NCBI GenBank assembly: GCA_025964455.1
Contig: JAOPYU010000081.1
Coordinates: forward strand, 1 to 13,227
DNA length: 13,227 nt
Direction of reading: 5' to 3'
Origin: Thermoleophilia bacterium
GTDB lineage: Bacteria; Actinomycetota; Thermoleophilia; Gaiellales; SKUG01
Position numbers and translations under genes: made by a program. The notes under the pieces were generated by a model. That model did not search any database and had not been told where the DNA came from. It worked only from the letters and a program-made list of their open reading frames with translations. Positions 6,441 through 13,227 of this stretch are shown piece after piece. Numbering within the stretch: position 1 is the stretch's first letter; the number at the start of each line of letters is the position of its first letter.

Positions 6441-6475
6441 GCCGATCCCCGCAAACGCGGCAGCCTGCAAGGCGC

Positions 6476-9010
6476 CTAGCCTGCGATGCGTTCACGCACG
6501 GCGGCCAGCAGCCGTCGCGCCTCGCGCTGGGTGGGATCCAGCTGCAGGGATTCGGCGAAGAAGATCTCCGCGTCGTCCCACAGCTCCTTGATCGTGGCGA
6601 CCTTGCCGAGGCCGAACAGGATCGCCGCGTCCGGGCCGAACCGCTCCGCGCACATGATCAGTTCCTCGCCCGCCATGTCCGCGAATCGCATCCGCAGGTA
6701 CAGGTCGGCGAATCGCAGGCGTCGCGCGCGCTCGTCCGGGACCAGCTGCACGGCCAGCGGGAAGGCGCGCTCGAAGGCGTCGGTCGCCTCGAGCTTGACG
6801 AGCGCCTCGAGGTTGGCGAACAGCGAACCGATCGCCCGTTCGTCCTGCGGGATGAACGAGTGCACAGCGGCATCCTCGGGCGCGAGCAGCCGTGCCCACG
6901 CCTCGTACATCGCGCGCTCGGCCGTCGAGATCCCCGCGGCCGTCGCGATGCGGCGTGCAGGTTCGGTGAGCAGGCTCGCGTCGTGGAGCGCGGCTGCTGC
7001 CAGGAAGGCGCTCCGGGCGCCGGCGCCTGCCATCGGATCCTGCGGGTCGCAGCTGGTGCCGAGCTGCCATGCATCGCGAAGTCGTCCCTGGAGCAGTCGC
7101 AGCTCGGCGTGCGCCGCGAGCGTCGCGCCATGTGCGGGGGTCGCCACGAGCGCCCGTTCATAGCGGGCATCGGCCTGCTCGAGCGCGCCGGCCTCGTGGA
7201 ACACCGAGCCGACCAGCAAGCTGGTGGCGGTCGATCCGGCGCGTTCGCCAAGCAGCAGGTCGATCGCCGTCGACACCTCCTCGGCGGGCTCACCGGTGCG
7301 CAGCAGCAGGTCGGCGAGTTCCACGATGGCGGCGAGGAATCGCGGCGCTTCGGCCACGGCCTGCTCGAGCTGCGCCCGCGCGGCCGGGACGTCGCCCATG
7401 CGTCGATGTGCCTGGGCCAGCAACATGCGCGCCTGGAAGGAGCCCTTGCCGGACACAGCCACGAATCGGGCGGGTGCGTCGCCCAGTTCAAGGGCGCGGC
7501 TCGCCTGCGCGGCTGCCTCGGCCCACTCCTCGATGCTGGCGTGCGCGCTCGCGCGCTCGTAGACCAGGTCCGTGTACTCGGGCCAGAAGCTCAGCCCCTC
7601 CTCGACGAGCTCGATCGCACCCGGCACGTCGCCCGTGGAGCGTCGGGCTGCCGCGGCTCGCTGCACCATGAGCGGCGCGAACTGCTGTTCATGCCACCGC
7701 GGCTCCGGACGCGCCAGCTCGAGTGCTTCCTCGAACCAGCGGCGTGCCTCGCCCCAGTCGCCCATCGCCGCGTGCTCGGTGCCGACGTTGAAGCAGCCGA
7801 AGGCGGTGCGCCGCTCGGCGAGCTGTGCCATGAGCAGCTCGAGGTTGCGCTCGTGCTTGCCACGATCGTCGACGACCGCCGCGAGGTAGCCGTAGTGGTC
7901 CACGCGGACCGACGTGTGCTGCAGCCGGCCCGGGAGCCACGTCGGCAGCGCCCACGTGACCTGCTCGTGCACGGTGCCGTGCCACGTGTACTCGGGGCGC
8001 CTGCGGAACATGCGCATCGGCGCGTGCGTCGCCTGGTTGCCGTGGTCGGCGCCCCCGATGAAGTGGGTCTCGACGACGTGGAACCCCTCGACCCAGGTGC
8101 GCCGCGCGAGGTCGCGCAGCTGCGGGCCGTCGCCCTCGACCAGGTACTCGTCGGCGTCGAGCCAGAGGATCCAGTCGCCGGTCGCGTGGCGGAGCGACTC
8201 GTTGCGCGCGTCGCTGAAGGAACCGGTCCACGCGAAGTCCACGACGGTGGCCCCGAACGATTCGGCGATCTCGCGGGTGCGGTCGGTGGAGCCGGTGTCC
8301 ACGATCACGAGCTGGTCGACGTGCTCGGCGACCGCCGCCAGGCAGCCGGGGAGCAGTTCCTCCTCGTCCTTGACGATCATGCAGACCGAGATCGTCCGGT
8401 CCTCGAGGCGCCGTGCGCGCTCGGCGATGGTCTTCACGTGCGGGCGCAGGCGCGTGAGGGCGGGCGTGTGTGGCTCCTCCACCGGCGCCACCTGCTGCGG
8501 GGCACGAAGTCGCTGCTTGCAGGCGCGCAGGTGGGCGCGCGCACGCTCATGTGTCGGGTCGATCTCGCGAACCGCATCGAACAGGCGCCGCGCCAGGCTC
8601 GTGTGGCCAAGCTCGTAGACCGCCAGGCCGAGCAGGTCGAGCAGCTCCGGCTCGTGCGGGTTCGCCTCGAGGACGGGCACCAGCAGTTCGACGGCTCGAT
8701 CGAGCGGGGTCGCCCACGCCCAGGTGCCGTCTTCGGGAAGCGTCGACACGCTCGAGACCAGGATCGATGCCGCGAGACGCTGCGCCGCATAGGCGCGCTG
8801 CGGGTCGCGAGCTTCGCCCGCGACGGCCGCGTAGCGCAGGATGCCGTCGATGTCGCCGGCGGCAGCCGCGGCGGCCACGAGCTCCTCGTACCGCGCATAC
8901 AGGCGCTCGCCATCGTCGAGCAACGCCCGAAGCTGCTCCTCCGGCGTCGACGGCGTCTGCGTCGTCGCGGAGCGGAATCGGGATGTCGGGGCGCCTGGAT
9001 CGGTGGTCAT
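6476..9010 (-). CDS. GT2 family glycosyltransferase with TPR-like repeats
   Basis: An 844-residue, probably cytoplasmic protein. Residues ~1-170 are helical and TPR-like. A GT-A glycosyltransferase domain follows at ~206-380: ISVCMIVKDEEELLPGCL at its start, VDTGSTDRT (D238) for nucleotide binding, the metal-binding LDADE (D285/D287), then WHGTVHEQV and a DHYGY segment as in GT2 proteins of this TPR-linked type. Residues ~400-840 are continuous helical repeats (EARRWFEEALELA, ARAQLEQAVAEAP, AEIFFAESLQLDP), likely for protein binding. Such enzymes transfer a sugar from a nucleotide sugar to protein or glycan. Proximity to fliS and a sigma-28-like motif before it suggest flagellin or surface-protein glycosylation; this is inference. 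ATG 9010 is preferred over upstream GTG 9058/ATG 9055 because the promoter motif overlaps that extension. Confidence 0.88.
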   Translation of the reverse strand: MTTDPGAPTSRFRSATTQTPSTPEEQLRALLDDGERLYARYEELVAAAAAAGDIDGILRYAAVAGEARDPQRAYAAQRLAASILVSSVSTLPEDGTWAWATPLDRAVELLVPVLEANPHEPELLDLLGLAVYELGHTSLARRLFDAVREIDPTHERARAHLRACKQRLRAPQQVAPVEEPHTPALTRLRPHVKTIAERARRLEDRTISVCMIVKDEEELLPGCLAAVAEHVDQLVIVDTGSTDRTREIAESFGATVVDFAWTGSFSDARNESLRHATGDWILWLDADEYLVEGDGPQLRDLARRTWVEGFHVVETHFIGGADHGNQATHAPMRMFRRRPEYTWHGTVHEQVTWALPTWLPGRLQHTSVRVDHYGYLAAVVDDRGKHERNLELLMAQLAERRTAFGCFNVGTEHAAMGDWGEARRWFEEALELARPEPRWHEQQFAPLMVQRAAAARRSTGDVPGAIELVEEGLSFWPEYTDLVYERASAHASIEEWAEAAAQASRALELGDAPARFVAVSGKGSFQARMLLAQAHRRMGDVPAARAQLEQAVAEAPRFLAAIVELADLLLRTGEPAEEVSTAIDLLLGERAGSTATSLLVGSVFHEAGALEQADARYERALVATPAHGATLAAHAELRLLQGRLRDAWQLGTSCDPQDPMAGAGARSAFLAAAALHDASLLTEPARRIATAAGISTAERAMYEAWARLLAPEDAAVHSFIPQDERAIGSLFANLEALVKLEATDAFERAFPLAVQLVPDERARRLRFADLYLRMRFADMAGEELIMCAERFGPDAAILFGLGKVATIKELWDDAEIFFAESLQLDPTQREARRLLAAVRERIAG

Positions 9011-9018
9011 GCGGTGTG

Positions 9019-9046
9019 GTTCGGCGTCGGAAGGGCCCCGCTTGAA
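9019..9046 (-). promoter_or_regulatory. Sigma-28-like promoter of the TPR glycosyltransferase (candidate)
   Basis: On the minus strand, TTCAAG (9046-9041) is followed by a 15-base spacer and GCCGAAC (9025-9019). The -35 element and spacer length match the fliS promoter; the -10 has A-C where the consensus has T-A. Only eight bases separate the -10 from ATG 9010, so transcription would begin at or very near the start codon. That fits the lack of a Shine-Dalgarno there and a leaderless mRNA, a mode common in actinobacteria. Confidence 0.45.
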
Positions 9047-9201
9047 CCCGCACATCACGCTGGAATGCGTGCAATTGCGTGCCCTCGGCCCCTTCTGCGG
9101 CGCCCCCGGCCTTAACCTAGGTAGTTCTCCCCAGTACCTACCTACGGAACCGGCGTACCTTCCTTGTGTAGGGATGCAGCACCAGGTTCCAGGGGGGAAT
9201 C

Positions 9202-10848
9202 ATGCACCAGCACCACGTCGACATGTTCAACGGCCTCGAGGCCGGTCTCCAGCTCCGCGAGTACGCCTATGGCGGCGGCGGTGTGTCGGCTCCGAGCCCG
9301 ACCCGCACCACGGTGCTGCACCAGCGGGAGACCAAGACCGACGGCAAGACCAAGTCGATGCCGGTCACCCCGACGGACCAGGCCAAGGAAGCCATCAAGG
9401 ATGGCAGGATCTCGAAGGCCGAGAAGACCGCCTTCGACAAGACGCCCGTCACCAAGGAGATCGTCAAGGACGAGCAGAAGCGGCTCGCCGAGGCGGTCAA
9501 GACGGCCACCGGCAGCGACCACCTGCGCGACAAGGACGGCAAGCTCGTCCTGCGTGACGGCAAGCCGACCCCGGCGGTCAACTACGCCGGCGGCCGTGGC
9601 TACGCCCCGGTGAACCAGCCGACCAAGCACGAGCAGGCCGTCGCAGACCTCAAGGAATCCAAGGACGGCAACGCCGACCAGATCAAGACGCGCATCGAGC
9701 AGCTGAAGGCCGATGGCGTCTCCGCCTCCGAGCTCGCACCGCTCGAGAAGAAGCGCGACGAGCGGCTCGCCGCCGAGGGCAAGGTCGCCGACGTGATCGT
9801 CGACAAGACCGCCTACGTCGGCACGCTCGAGGCCGAGAAGGCGGAGCTGACCAGCGCCACGGGCACGCAGGAGCAGCAGCGCACCGAGCTGCGGACCAAG
9901 GCGCAGGATGCGCTCGAGCGCTTCATCAAGCACGACGGCCAGGTCCACGAGCCCGACGTCTTCGGCGACGACTGGGACAACCGGGAGACCGAGGATCCCG
10001 AGAAGCTGTTCAACGACCTCGCCAAGAAGTTCAAGGACGAGCCCAAGCTGCTCGACCAGTGGGTCAGCCACCAGGGCGACCAGAACGACGGCGTCGAGGA
10101 CTGGGACAAGCACCTGTCCGGCATCGACGACCCGAACCTGTACGACAAGGTGCTCGGTCGCAAGCAGGCTGCCGAGGAGCTCACGTCGATCTTCAAGCAG
10201 TACAACGCTGCCGATTCGGACGCCAGCTCCGAGCGCATCGAGCAGATCGACGCCGAGATCGGCATCGTCAACGACTCGATCAAGGCCGACCGCGAGGTGC
10301 TCTCCTCCGAGACCACCAAGGCGCTCGACGCCAAGCTCGCACCGGTGGACGGGATCATCCCGTCGGAGCCCGTCGTTGCCGACCGCCCCGGCAAGACCGC
10401 GCCGGGCACGCCCAGCGGCAGCAACGGCACCGAGAACACCAACGGCCAGGGTGGCGACAATCCCGTCGACAAGCCCGCCGAGCCGGTCAAGATCGACTAC
10501 ACCAAGCCCGAAGCGCAGAAGCAGGTCATCGCGAAGGCGCAGGAAGCCAACCTGCTCCCGGCCGAGAACGTCACCTTCAACGGCAAGGGCGAGGCGCAGT
10601 ACAAGGTCCAGTCCGGCGACTCGTACTGGCGGATCGCCGACATGAGCGACGGCAAGGCACCGCACGAGTTCGATTCGCAGCACTTCACGACGATGCTCAC
10701 CGACAACTCGGCTCGCCTCAACCGCGACCCGCAGGTCGGCATGCTCTACGTCGACGACGAGGTCGTCATCCCGGGCCGCAACGTCCAGGACCTGGTGAAG
10801 CTGCTCAACCTGCCGCTCACCGAGAAGCCCGTCGAGGAGACGAACTAG
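9202..10848 (+). CDS. Lysine-rich, cysteine-free protein with C-terminal LysM-like domain
   Basis: A 548-residue protein not recognised as a whole. Residues ~1-55 are low complexity (MHQHHVDMFN start, a GGGG run). Residues ~60-80 include KDGRISKAEKTAF, resembling half an EF-hand/dockerin-type segment. Residues ~140-380 are charged helical stretches (ADQIKTRIEQLKADG, IEQIDAEIGIVNDSIKADRE), probably coiled coil. A P/G/N/T-rich linker spans ~383-428. Residues ~467-525 form a LysM-like module (YKVQSGDSYWRIADM, then NSARLNRDPQVGMLYVDDE and VVIPG), which in known families binds peptidoglycan or chitin-like glycans. No signal peptide or membrane helix is visible and there is no cysteine. Every lysine codon I checked is AAG, suggesting high expression. 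AGGGGGGA (9191-9198) precedes ATG 9202. It may be an abundant surface or flagellum-linked protein exported by a non-Sec route; this is speculation. Confidence 0.85.
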   Translation: MHQHHVDMFNGLEAGLQLREYAYGGGGVSAPSPTRTTVLHQRETKTDGKTKSMPVTPTDQAKEAIKDGRISKAEKTAFDKTPVTKEIVKDEQKRLAEAVKTATGSDHLRDKDGKLVLRDGKPTPAVNYAGGRGYAPVNQPTKHEQAVADLKESKDGNADQIKTRIEQLKADGVSASELAPLEKKRDERLAAEGKVADVIVDKTAYVGTLEAEKAELTSATGTQEQQRTELRTKAQDALERFIKHDGQVHEPDVFGDDWDNRETEDPEKLFNDLAKKFKDEPKLLDQWVSHQGDQNDGVEDWDKHLSGIDDPNLYDKVLGRKQAAEELTSIFKQYNAADSDASSERIEQIDAEIGIVNDSIKADREVLSSETTKALDAKLAPVDGIIPSEPVVADRPGKTAPGTPSGSNGTENTNGQGGDNPVDKPAEPVKIDYTKPEAQKQVIAKAQEANLLPAENVTFNGKGEAQYKVQSGDSYWRIADMSDGKAPHEFDSQHFTTMLTDNSARLNRDPQVGMLYVDDEVVIPGRNVQDLVKLLNLPLTEKPVEETN

Positions 10849-10919
10849 CTCCTGGCTGCCACGAATCTCGGACGCGGCGCGCGGCATCCCTACAAGCTGA
10901 CGCGCGCTCGCCCGAGCTC

Positions 10920-10958
10920 CGACGACCCCGCCTGCCCTCGTGGCGCGCGGGGTCGTCG
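10920..10958 (+). terminator. Strong GC hairpin terminator after the LysM gene
   Basis: CGACGACCCCGC at 10920-10931 pairs perfectly with GCGGGGTCGTCG at 10947-10958 (12 bp, 15-base loop), about 70 bases past the LysM-gene stop. Only a weak pyrimidine stretch (ACTCTTC) follows instead of a T-run, as is common in high-GC actinobacteria. Confidence 0.7.
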
Positions 10959-10975
10959 ACTCTTCGGCAGGAACG

Positions 10976-11021
10976 ATCTGGTTACGTTGCTACCGGATAA
11001 CGGGGCACAACGTAACCAGAT
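10976..11021. repeat. Perfect 14-bp inverted repeat of low GC between convergent genes
   Basis: ATCTGGTTACGTTG (10976-10989) and its exact reverse complement (11008-11021) flank an 18-base loop that contains CCG-GATAA-CGG. It lies 19 bases past the stop of the minus-strand glycosyltransferase and downstream of the LysM-gene terminator. Only 6 of 14 arm bases are G or C, unlike the surrounding DNA. It may act as a terminator for the minus-strand pair, although no T-run follows in either direction, or be a protein-binding palindrome. Confidence 0.7.
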
Positions 11022-11040
11022 TCTGGAGCGGATCGAGATG

Positions 11041-12249
11041 TCAGTCGGGGGACGTGCCGAGGTGGCGCGCGAGCGTGGCGGTCGCTGCGCCGCGGCGGGT
11101 GGTCGCGCGGTAGGCGTCGGCGATGCGCAGGACGCCTCCGTCGTGCTCGTCGCGCGCGGTCACGAGTGCGACGTCCGGCAACGCGTCGTCTCCCAGCTCG
11201 TCGGCAAGCCGTTCAAGGATCGGCACGGACGTCGCATCACGCGGATCGACCCGGATCGCGAGGGTGACGTCGTCGCCGGGCCCATACGCCGTCAGCGCCG
11301 CGGAGAGCATGGCGCGCGTGCCGTCCGCGTCGAGCCGATCGCAGCACACCGCGACGACCCGCCCGCGCCGCTCTTCGAGCATGACCTGCGCGCCGTCATC
11401 AGGGACGCCTGTCAGCGGCGCAAAGTGGCGCGCCGCGTCGTAGGACGTACGCGACGCGACGCGATCTGCGTAGTAGCCGCCCGTCGCCGCATCGACGTCG
11501 TCCTCCCCCATGCGCCAGGCCGCGCGGAATCGCTGGAAGTTGGCTGACATGGTCGCGGCGTAATCGATGCGCTCACCGACGAACGTGCGGCTCCCGAAGT
11601 GGTGGATGAACGAGCCGTGCGCGACGCGACACCCGAATCCCGCCACGGCGGCACGCAGGCAGAGGTCGTCGTCCTCGAAGTTGCCGAGGCCGTAGCGCAG
11701 GTCGAAGCCGCCGATGCGCTCGACCACCGCACGATCCATCAACATGCAGAAGCCGACCAGCCGGCTGAGCGGCTCGGTGCGTTCCGAGTGCTCGGCGCGC
11801 CACTGCTGCGCCCAGGCCTCCAGGCCGTCGAGCGACTCCTCGTCGTAGCCGACGGCGTCCACCTGCTGCGATCCGGCGATGCGGTTGGAGCGCGGCCCCA
11901 CGATGCCGACCTCGGGCGCCGAATCCAGCGCGTCGTGCAGCTCGCCCAGCCACCCCTCGGTCACGACCACGTCGTTGTTGAGGAGCAGGATGCGCTCCCC
12001 TCGCGCAGCGGCGATGCCCTGGTTGCAGCCACCACCGAAGCCGAGGTTGGCGTCGTTGTCGACGACGAACGCGTCCGGCAGCGAGCGCAGGTACTCGAGC
12101 GTGCCGTCAGGCGAGTCGTTGTCGACGAACACCAGCTCATGCGGCTCGGGTGTCCACTGCGCGATGCTCGCAACGCAGCGCCGCGTGTAGTCGAGCTGGC
12201 CGCGCGTCAGGATGACGATGCTCGTCACCGGCCGGTCCGCTGTACTCAC
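11041..12249 (-). CDS. GT2 family glycosyltransferase (rhamnosyltransferase-like)
   Basis: A 402-residue enzyme with an N-terminal GT-A domain (~8-250): TSIVILTRGQLDYTRRCVAS, VDNDSPDGT (nucleotide binding), NLGFGGGCNQGI, the metal-binding region LLLNNDVVV (~88-96), then the acceptor/base segment GNFEDDDLCLRA (~189-200) and HHFGS. This pattern is typical of GT2 enzymes that add sugars such as rhamnose to cell-surface glycans or proteins. The C-terminal ~150 residues are variable (VVAVCCDRLDADGTRAMLSA, DVTLAIRVDPRDA) and may be a second small alpha/beta domain. There is no membrane helix. Its GTG start at 12249 overlaps the rnz stop as GTGA, so the two genes are co-transcribed and translationally coupled. 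The substrate is not determinable; surface or flagellar glycosylation alongside the TPR-glycosyltransferase is a possibility. Confidence 0.88.
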   Translation of the reverse strand: MSTADRPVTSIVILTRGQLDYTRRCVASIAQWTPEPHELVFVDNDSPDGTLEYLRSLPDAFVVDNDANLGFGGGCNQGIAAARGERILLLNNDVVVTEGWLGELHDALDSAPEVGIVGPRSNRIAGSQQVDAVGYDEESLDGLEAWAQQWRAEHSERTEPLSRLVGFCMLMDRAVVERIGGFDLRYGLGNFEDDDLCLRAAVAGFGCRVAHGSFIHHFGSRTFVGERIDYAATMSANFQRFRAAWRMGEDDVDAATGGYYADRVASRTSYDAARHFAPLTGVPDDGAQVMLEERRGRVVAVCCDRLDADGTRAMLSAALTAYGPGDDVTLAIRVDPRDATSVPILERLADELGDDALPDVALVTARDEHDGGVLRIADAYRATTRRGAATATLARHLGTSPD

Positions 12250-13226
12250 GCCGAGACCTCGGGCGTCGCGCCGCGCCGTGCGCGCGCCCCCTTGGGCACG
12301 TGCACGGGTGCGCCGCGCTCCGGGAAGGGCAGCTCCACGACATCGAAGTCGCGCGCGACGATGGTGCCCGGAAAGACCTCCTCCGCCTCCTCCGCCAGCT
12401 GCCGCGGTGCGTACCGCGCGGAGACGTGCGTCAGCGCCAGCATGCCGACGTTCGCCGCAGCGGCGACGAGGGCGGCGTCTCGTGCCGTCGAGTGGTGGGT
12501 GTCAGCCGCCCGGTCGACGTCCTCCTGCAGGAAGGTCGCCTCGTGCACGAGCAGGGTCGCATCGCGCGACGCATCCCGGATCGCCGAGCACGCGGACGTG
12601 TCGCCCGAGTAGACGATGCACCGGCCCGACCGCGCTCCCCCGACGACCTGCTCCGCGGTCACGACCGCGCCATCGGCCGTCGTCACCTCGCCGCCGCGCT
12701 GGAGCACGCCGAAGTCCGCGCCCTCGCGCACCCCGAGCTCGCGGGCACGGTCCACGTCGAAACGCCCCGGCCGGTCCTCCTCCACGAGGCGCCAGCCGAC
12801 GCTCGGCACGCCGTGCTCGGTCGGCACGGCGGCGATCTCGTATCCCTCGCCGTACCACGCGACCTCGTGGTGCACCGTCACGAGCTCGACGTCGAACGGC
12901 AGCGTGCCGATCACGGCGCGTCGCATGTCGGTCCAGAACCGGTGCAGGCCCGCGGGCCCGGCCAGCACCAGCGGCGCCGTCCGGTCACGCAGGCCGAACG
13001 ACTTGAGCATCCCGGGGAGCCCGAGCACGTGGTCGGCGTGCAGGTGGGTGATCAGGATCGCGTCGAGCTCCACGAGCCCGGTCGAGCGCATCAGCTGGCG
13101 CTGGGTCCCCTCGCCGCAGTCGATGAGGATGCGGTCGCCGCCGCGCCGCACGAGCACGCTCGACAGCCCGCGCGAGGCGGACGGGACGGATGCGGCGGTT
13201 CCCAGGAAGACGACGTCGAGGTCCAT
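12246..13226 (-). CDS. rnz: Ribonuclease Z (tRNA 3' endonuclease)
   Basis: A 326-residue metallo-beta-lactamase-fold enzyme that removes 3' trailers from tRNA precursors in the cytosol. Diagnostic features run in order: VVFLGTAASVPSASRGLSS near the start, IDCGEGTQRQL, the zinc motif THLHADHVLGLPGML (H61, H63, D65, H66), H138 in EHGVPSVGWRL, SGDT (D209), LVHEATF, HHSTARDAA, and LTHVSARY (H267). Length and domain order are those of bacterial RNase Z with the exosite arm region between residues ~150 and 200. ATG 13226 sits one base from the window edge, so the ribosome-binding site is not visible, but the start coincides with the family's usual first residues. The last ~25 residues are basic and probably disordered. 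It overlaps the downstream glycosyltransferase gene (GTGA), an operon partner unrelated to tRNA processing. Confidence 0.96.
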   Translation of the reverse strand: MDLDVVFLGTAASVPSASRGLSSVLVRRGGDRILIDCGEGTQRQLMRSTGLVELDAILITHLHADHVLGLPGMLKSFGLRDRTAPLVLAGPAGLHRFWTDMRRAVIGTLPFDVELVTVHHEVAWYGEGYEIAAVPTEHGVPSVGWRLVEEDRPGRFDVDRARELGVREGADFGVLQRGGEVTTADGAVVTAEQVVGGARSGRCIVYSGDTSACSAIRDASRDATLLVHEATFLQEDVDRAADTHHSTARDAALVAAAANVGMLALTHVSARYAPRQLAEEAEEVFPGTIVARDFDVVELPFPERGAPVHVPKGARARRGATPEVSA

Positions 13227-13227
13227 T

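Noticed and set aside
6437..9115. Very long plus-strand open frame (892 codons) opposite the TPR-glycosyltransferase
   Set aside because: Antisense mirror caused by G/C-biased third positions; the minus strand encodes clear GT2 motifs and the plus product shows no domain pattern.
9085..9190. Possible c-di-GMP riboswitch before the LysM gene (CCGGCCTTAACC with GGTAG and repeated CCTAC)
   Set aside because: The key GCAAAG block and the expected second helix are missing; only a weak 6-bp stem (TAGGTA 9118-9123 with TACCTA 9135-9140) is seen.
9142..10887. Long minus-strand open frame (581 codons) opposite the LysM protein gene
   Set aside because: Composition is L/V/R/D repeats typical of an antisense shadow; the plus strand has a ribosome-binding site and a recognisable LysM-like domain.
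1..13227. CRISPR arrays, tRNA or rRNA genes
   Set aside because: No regularly spaced identical repeats, and no tRNA cloverleaf or rRNA-like stretches were seen.

Overview
The window is about 13.2 kb of very GC-rich bacterial chromosome. Its flagellar genes (a fliS chaperone, a FliT/FlgN-like partner and two PilZ-type genes), sigma-28-type promoter motifs, rnz and codon use strongly biased to G/C third positions fit a motile high-GC actinobacterium. Placement near Thermoleophilia/Solirubrobacterales is a guess from overall character, not something the sequence proves.

Layout. (1) 1-230: the 3' end of a PilZ-like gene. (2) 231-400: a gap carrying two degenerate 49-bp direct repeats set exactly 70 bp apart. 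(3) 401-1390, minus: a complete tyrosine recombinase. (4) 1391-1544: a divergent promoter region with a perfect 13-bp inverted repeat that encloses a second small dyad. (5) 1545-4857, plus: three paralogous phospholipase-D-fold genes joined by ATGA stop/start overlaps. All three have the same lysine-to-asparagine change in the second HKD motif, and the first two end in a hydrophobic segment. (6) 4858-5206: a 349-bp gene-poor gap containing a dif/Xer-like dyad (GATAA-N6-TTATC) and a strong but orphan Shine-Dalgarno/ATG. (7) 5207-5638, plus: an intact c-di-GMP-type PilZ protein. (8) 5642-6381, minus: fliS followed by a FliT/FlgN-like gene, with a GTGA overlap, behind a good sigma-28-like promoter. 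(9) 6476-9010, minus: a large GT2 glycosyltransferase fused to TPR-like repeats, with a second sigma-28-like motif just before its start. (10) 9202-10848, plus: a cysteine-free, lysine-rich protein ending in a LysM-like domain. (11) 10849-11040: a terminator hairpin and a perfect 14-bp inverted repeat of low GC. (12) 11041-13226, minus: rnz followed by a second GT2 glycosyltransferase, with a GTGA overlap.

How the parts may work together (inference). FliS, its partner, the PilZ proteins and the TPR-glycosyltransferase form a late-flagellar and motility-control group; the glycosyltransferase is a reasonable candidate for modifying flagellin or another surface protein. The recombinase and the PLD-like operon, set between two PilZ genes with a Xer-like site on one side and repeats on the other, look like an accessory insertion. 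The three-gene PLD operon with its altered second active-site motif is the best candidate here for an undescribed system. Its substrate (lipid, nucleic acid or other phosphodiester) cannot be read from the sequence.
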